Source: Nepenthes gracilis
Lineage: Eukaryota > Streptophyta > Magnoliopsida > Caryophyllales > Nepenthaceae
Length of the DNA: 64,000 nucleotides
Direction of reading: 5' to 3'
Assembly: GCA_033239525.1 (NCBI GenBank)
Contig: BSYO01000016.1
Coordinates: 5,529,045 to 5,593,044, forward strand
Shown in pieces: positions 62,910 through 64,000 of the stretch (positions within the stretch are counted from its first letter, which is position 1; each line of letters begins with the position of its first letter). The position numbers and the translations under genes are program-made. Under the pieces are notes generated by a model. That model searched no databases, was not told the DNA's origin, and saw only the letters and a list, made by a program, of their open reading frames with translations.

Positions 62910-64000
62910 TTTTTTTTTGGTAAGTAAGTAAATTTTATAAATAAAAAGAAAAATATACAGAAACAATGTTCTATCTCCAAGTGTTATTCCGACTTGGATT
63001 TAGAACAAAGACGCTAGGGCATACCCCGAGCAACATGATCCAAAATACAAAACCTATATAAAGTAAATAATGTAATTAAAGATGGCGAAAACAGAAATAC
63101 ATCCATCAATGCCGTCAGACGACACAAGAGAATGACACGACTAAATTCAGGGAAACGTGTGAAGATAAAAATGAGAGAAGAAAAAGGAACGGCTAGATCA
63201 TCATAACTTGTGATTCCTCAAATTCATTCCTTACACCAAAAACGCGACCAGCAGGAAATCCCACCATGGAAGGGCTATTTGCAACCAGATTATCATGATA
63301 AGGGAGCTGCCAAAATCAGGGGCTCCTGCTTCCAGTCAGCAAGCAATTTTCCATACCAGAAGAAGCAGCCCACACTCCTCAGCCAACCAGAGCCGCAAAC
63401 CTGGAAGCTCATTCCGTTGTATTCCGCGCCAAACCAGGCATCGCCCACAAGCAGTGTTGCATCATCGCTCGCCCAGCAGACCCGGCATGGATCATGAAAC
63501 AACCATGGTTAAGCAAAGGAAAATCCCTCCAAAACAATGGAATAAAGCAGGGTATAAGGAAAGCCCTATCATCCACTAATCTAAAATAGGTTCAAACAAA
63601 GCAGCAGCCGCAACGAGTTCTGAATAGACCACCGACTATAGCAGCATCATCACACAGCAGCAGCATGCTGGAGACCAACTAAAAATCAGCTACCTAATTC
63701 CACACAGCAGCATCATCACATCAGCAAGCAGGAGGTAGACTTGTAGCACATCAGCAGGAGGTAGACTTGGCATCAGCAGCTGGCTTAGTCAGGTAGAATT
63801 GCGGAACTGGTAGGGGAGTAAGAAATCAGAATGCAGCTAATGGCCCCCTCATCTGTCGACCCAGATCCTACATCTACTTCAAAGATTCACTCATTCCAGC
63901 AGCCACCTCTTTCAGCACCAAGGAAGAAAACAAGTAAGATCGATGCAGCAATCCGACACATGTTGCAGAAAAACTTTCGCCTGTAGAGTCTCCGCCCCAA
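62910..64000 (-). mobile_element. hairpin-tailed non-coding element running off the window
   Basis: T8 at 62911-62918, hairpin 62969-63005 (arms TTCTA...CCAAGT / ACTTGG...TAGAA), GGGGTATGCCCTAG box to 63034, then a C+A-rich (plus strand) body to the window end. Words such as TTCCACACAGCAGCATCATC recall the body at 33900-33960. No frame. Confidence 0.7.

Noticed and set aside
1..64000. host genes, tRNA, rRNA, CRISPR, bacterial operons
   Set aside because: Nothing in the window supports them; every recognisable protein piece belongs to a retrotransposon.

Overview
The window is nuclear DNA from a flowering plant, and as far as I can read it consists of nested retrotransposons. The evidence is plant L1-type LINE protein fragments (DUF4283/zinc-knuckle ORF1, APE endonuclease, reverse transcriptase, C-terminal zf-RVT zinc finger), a degraded Ty3/gypsy pol, poly(A) tails and target-site duplications (TSDs). 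I found no host gene, tRNA, rRNA or CRISPR. I cannot tell monocot from eudicot.

Layout. 1-490: LINE ORF2 end (-). 490-2523: unassigned. 2524-4880: minus-strand 3' bodies and tails, one with a 0.65-0.7 kb tandem duplication. 4915-8203: complete ORF1-only element (-) inside the 3' end of a LINE ORF2 (to 9075). 10121-11554: tail insertions. 11555-18880: Ty3/gypsy (-) split by an ORF1-only element (14700-18096). 18881-24170: SINE-like element, ORF1-only element, and a LINE lacking its endonuclease that carries two TSD-flanked insertions. 24170-28615: tail array, then a complete ORF1-only element with a perfect 15-bp TSD. 28881-36154: an ORF1 N-terminus fused to a 3' body, then nested bodies and a minus LINE ORF2 end. 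36155-39742: LINE with ORF1 and endonuclease. 39745-41204: tandem SINE-like units. 41205-48958: a minus LINE pair split by another ORF1-only element (42739-45674). 48958-64000: further ORF1-only elements in both orientations, ending in a minus body.

Main theme. Most DNA belongs to elements that carry an ORF1-like protein, or none, and never a reverse transcriptase. Each ends in a non-coding, T+G-rich 3' body and a shared tail: a GGGGYATGCCCTAG-like box, a hairpin (inner arms usually CCAAGT/ACTTGG), then ACTTACC and poly(A). I count about 30 tails plus three insertions that are only ACTTACC-poly(A). The hairpin is kept by compensatory changes. Two units (4915-8203 and 25187-28615) have TSDs, so they moved as units and resemble the mammalian HAL1 (ORF1-only L1) strategy. 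Their ORF1s carry an undescribed-looking C-terminal module: DLDLTPxSI...RISxKY, sometimes a ~130-residue domain, then a basic WKxAKSRR tail. The ORF2-bearing LINEs have different 3' ends (TAA/TAAA-rich just after the stop), so the enzyme that mobilises the hairpin-tailed elements is not obvious from this window.
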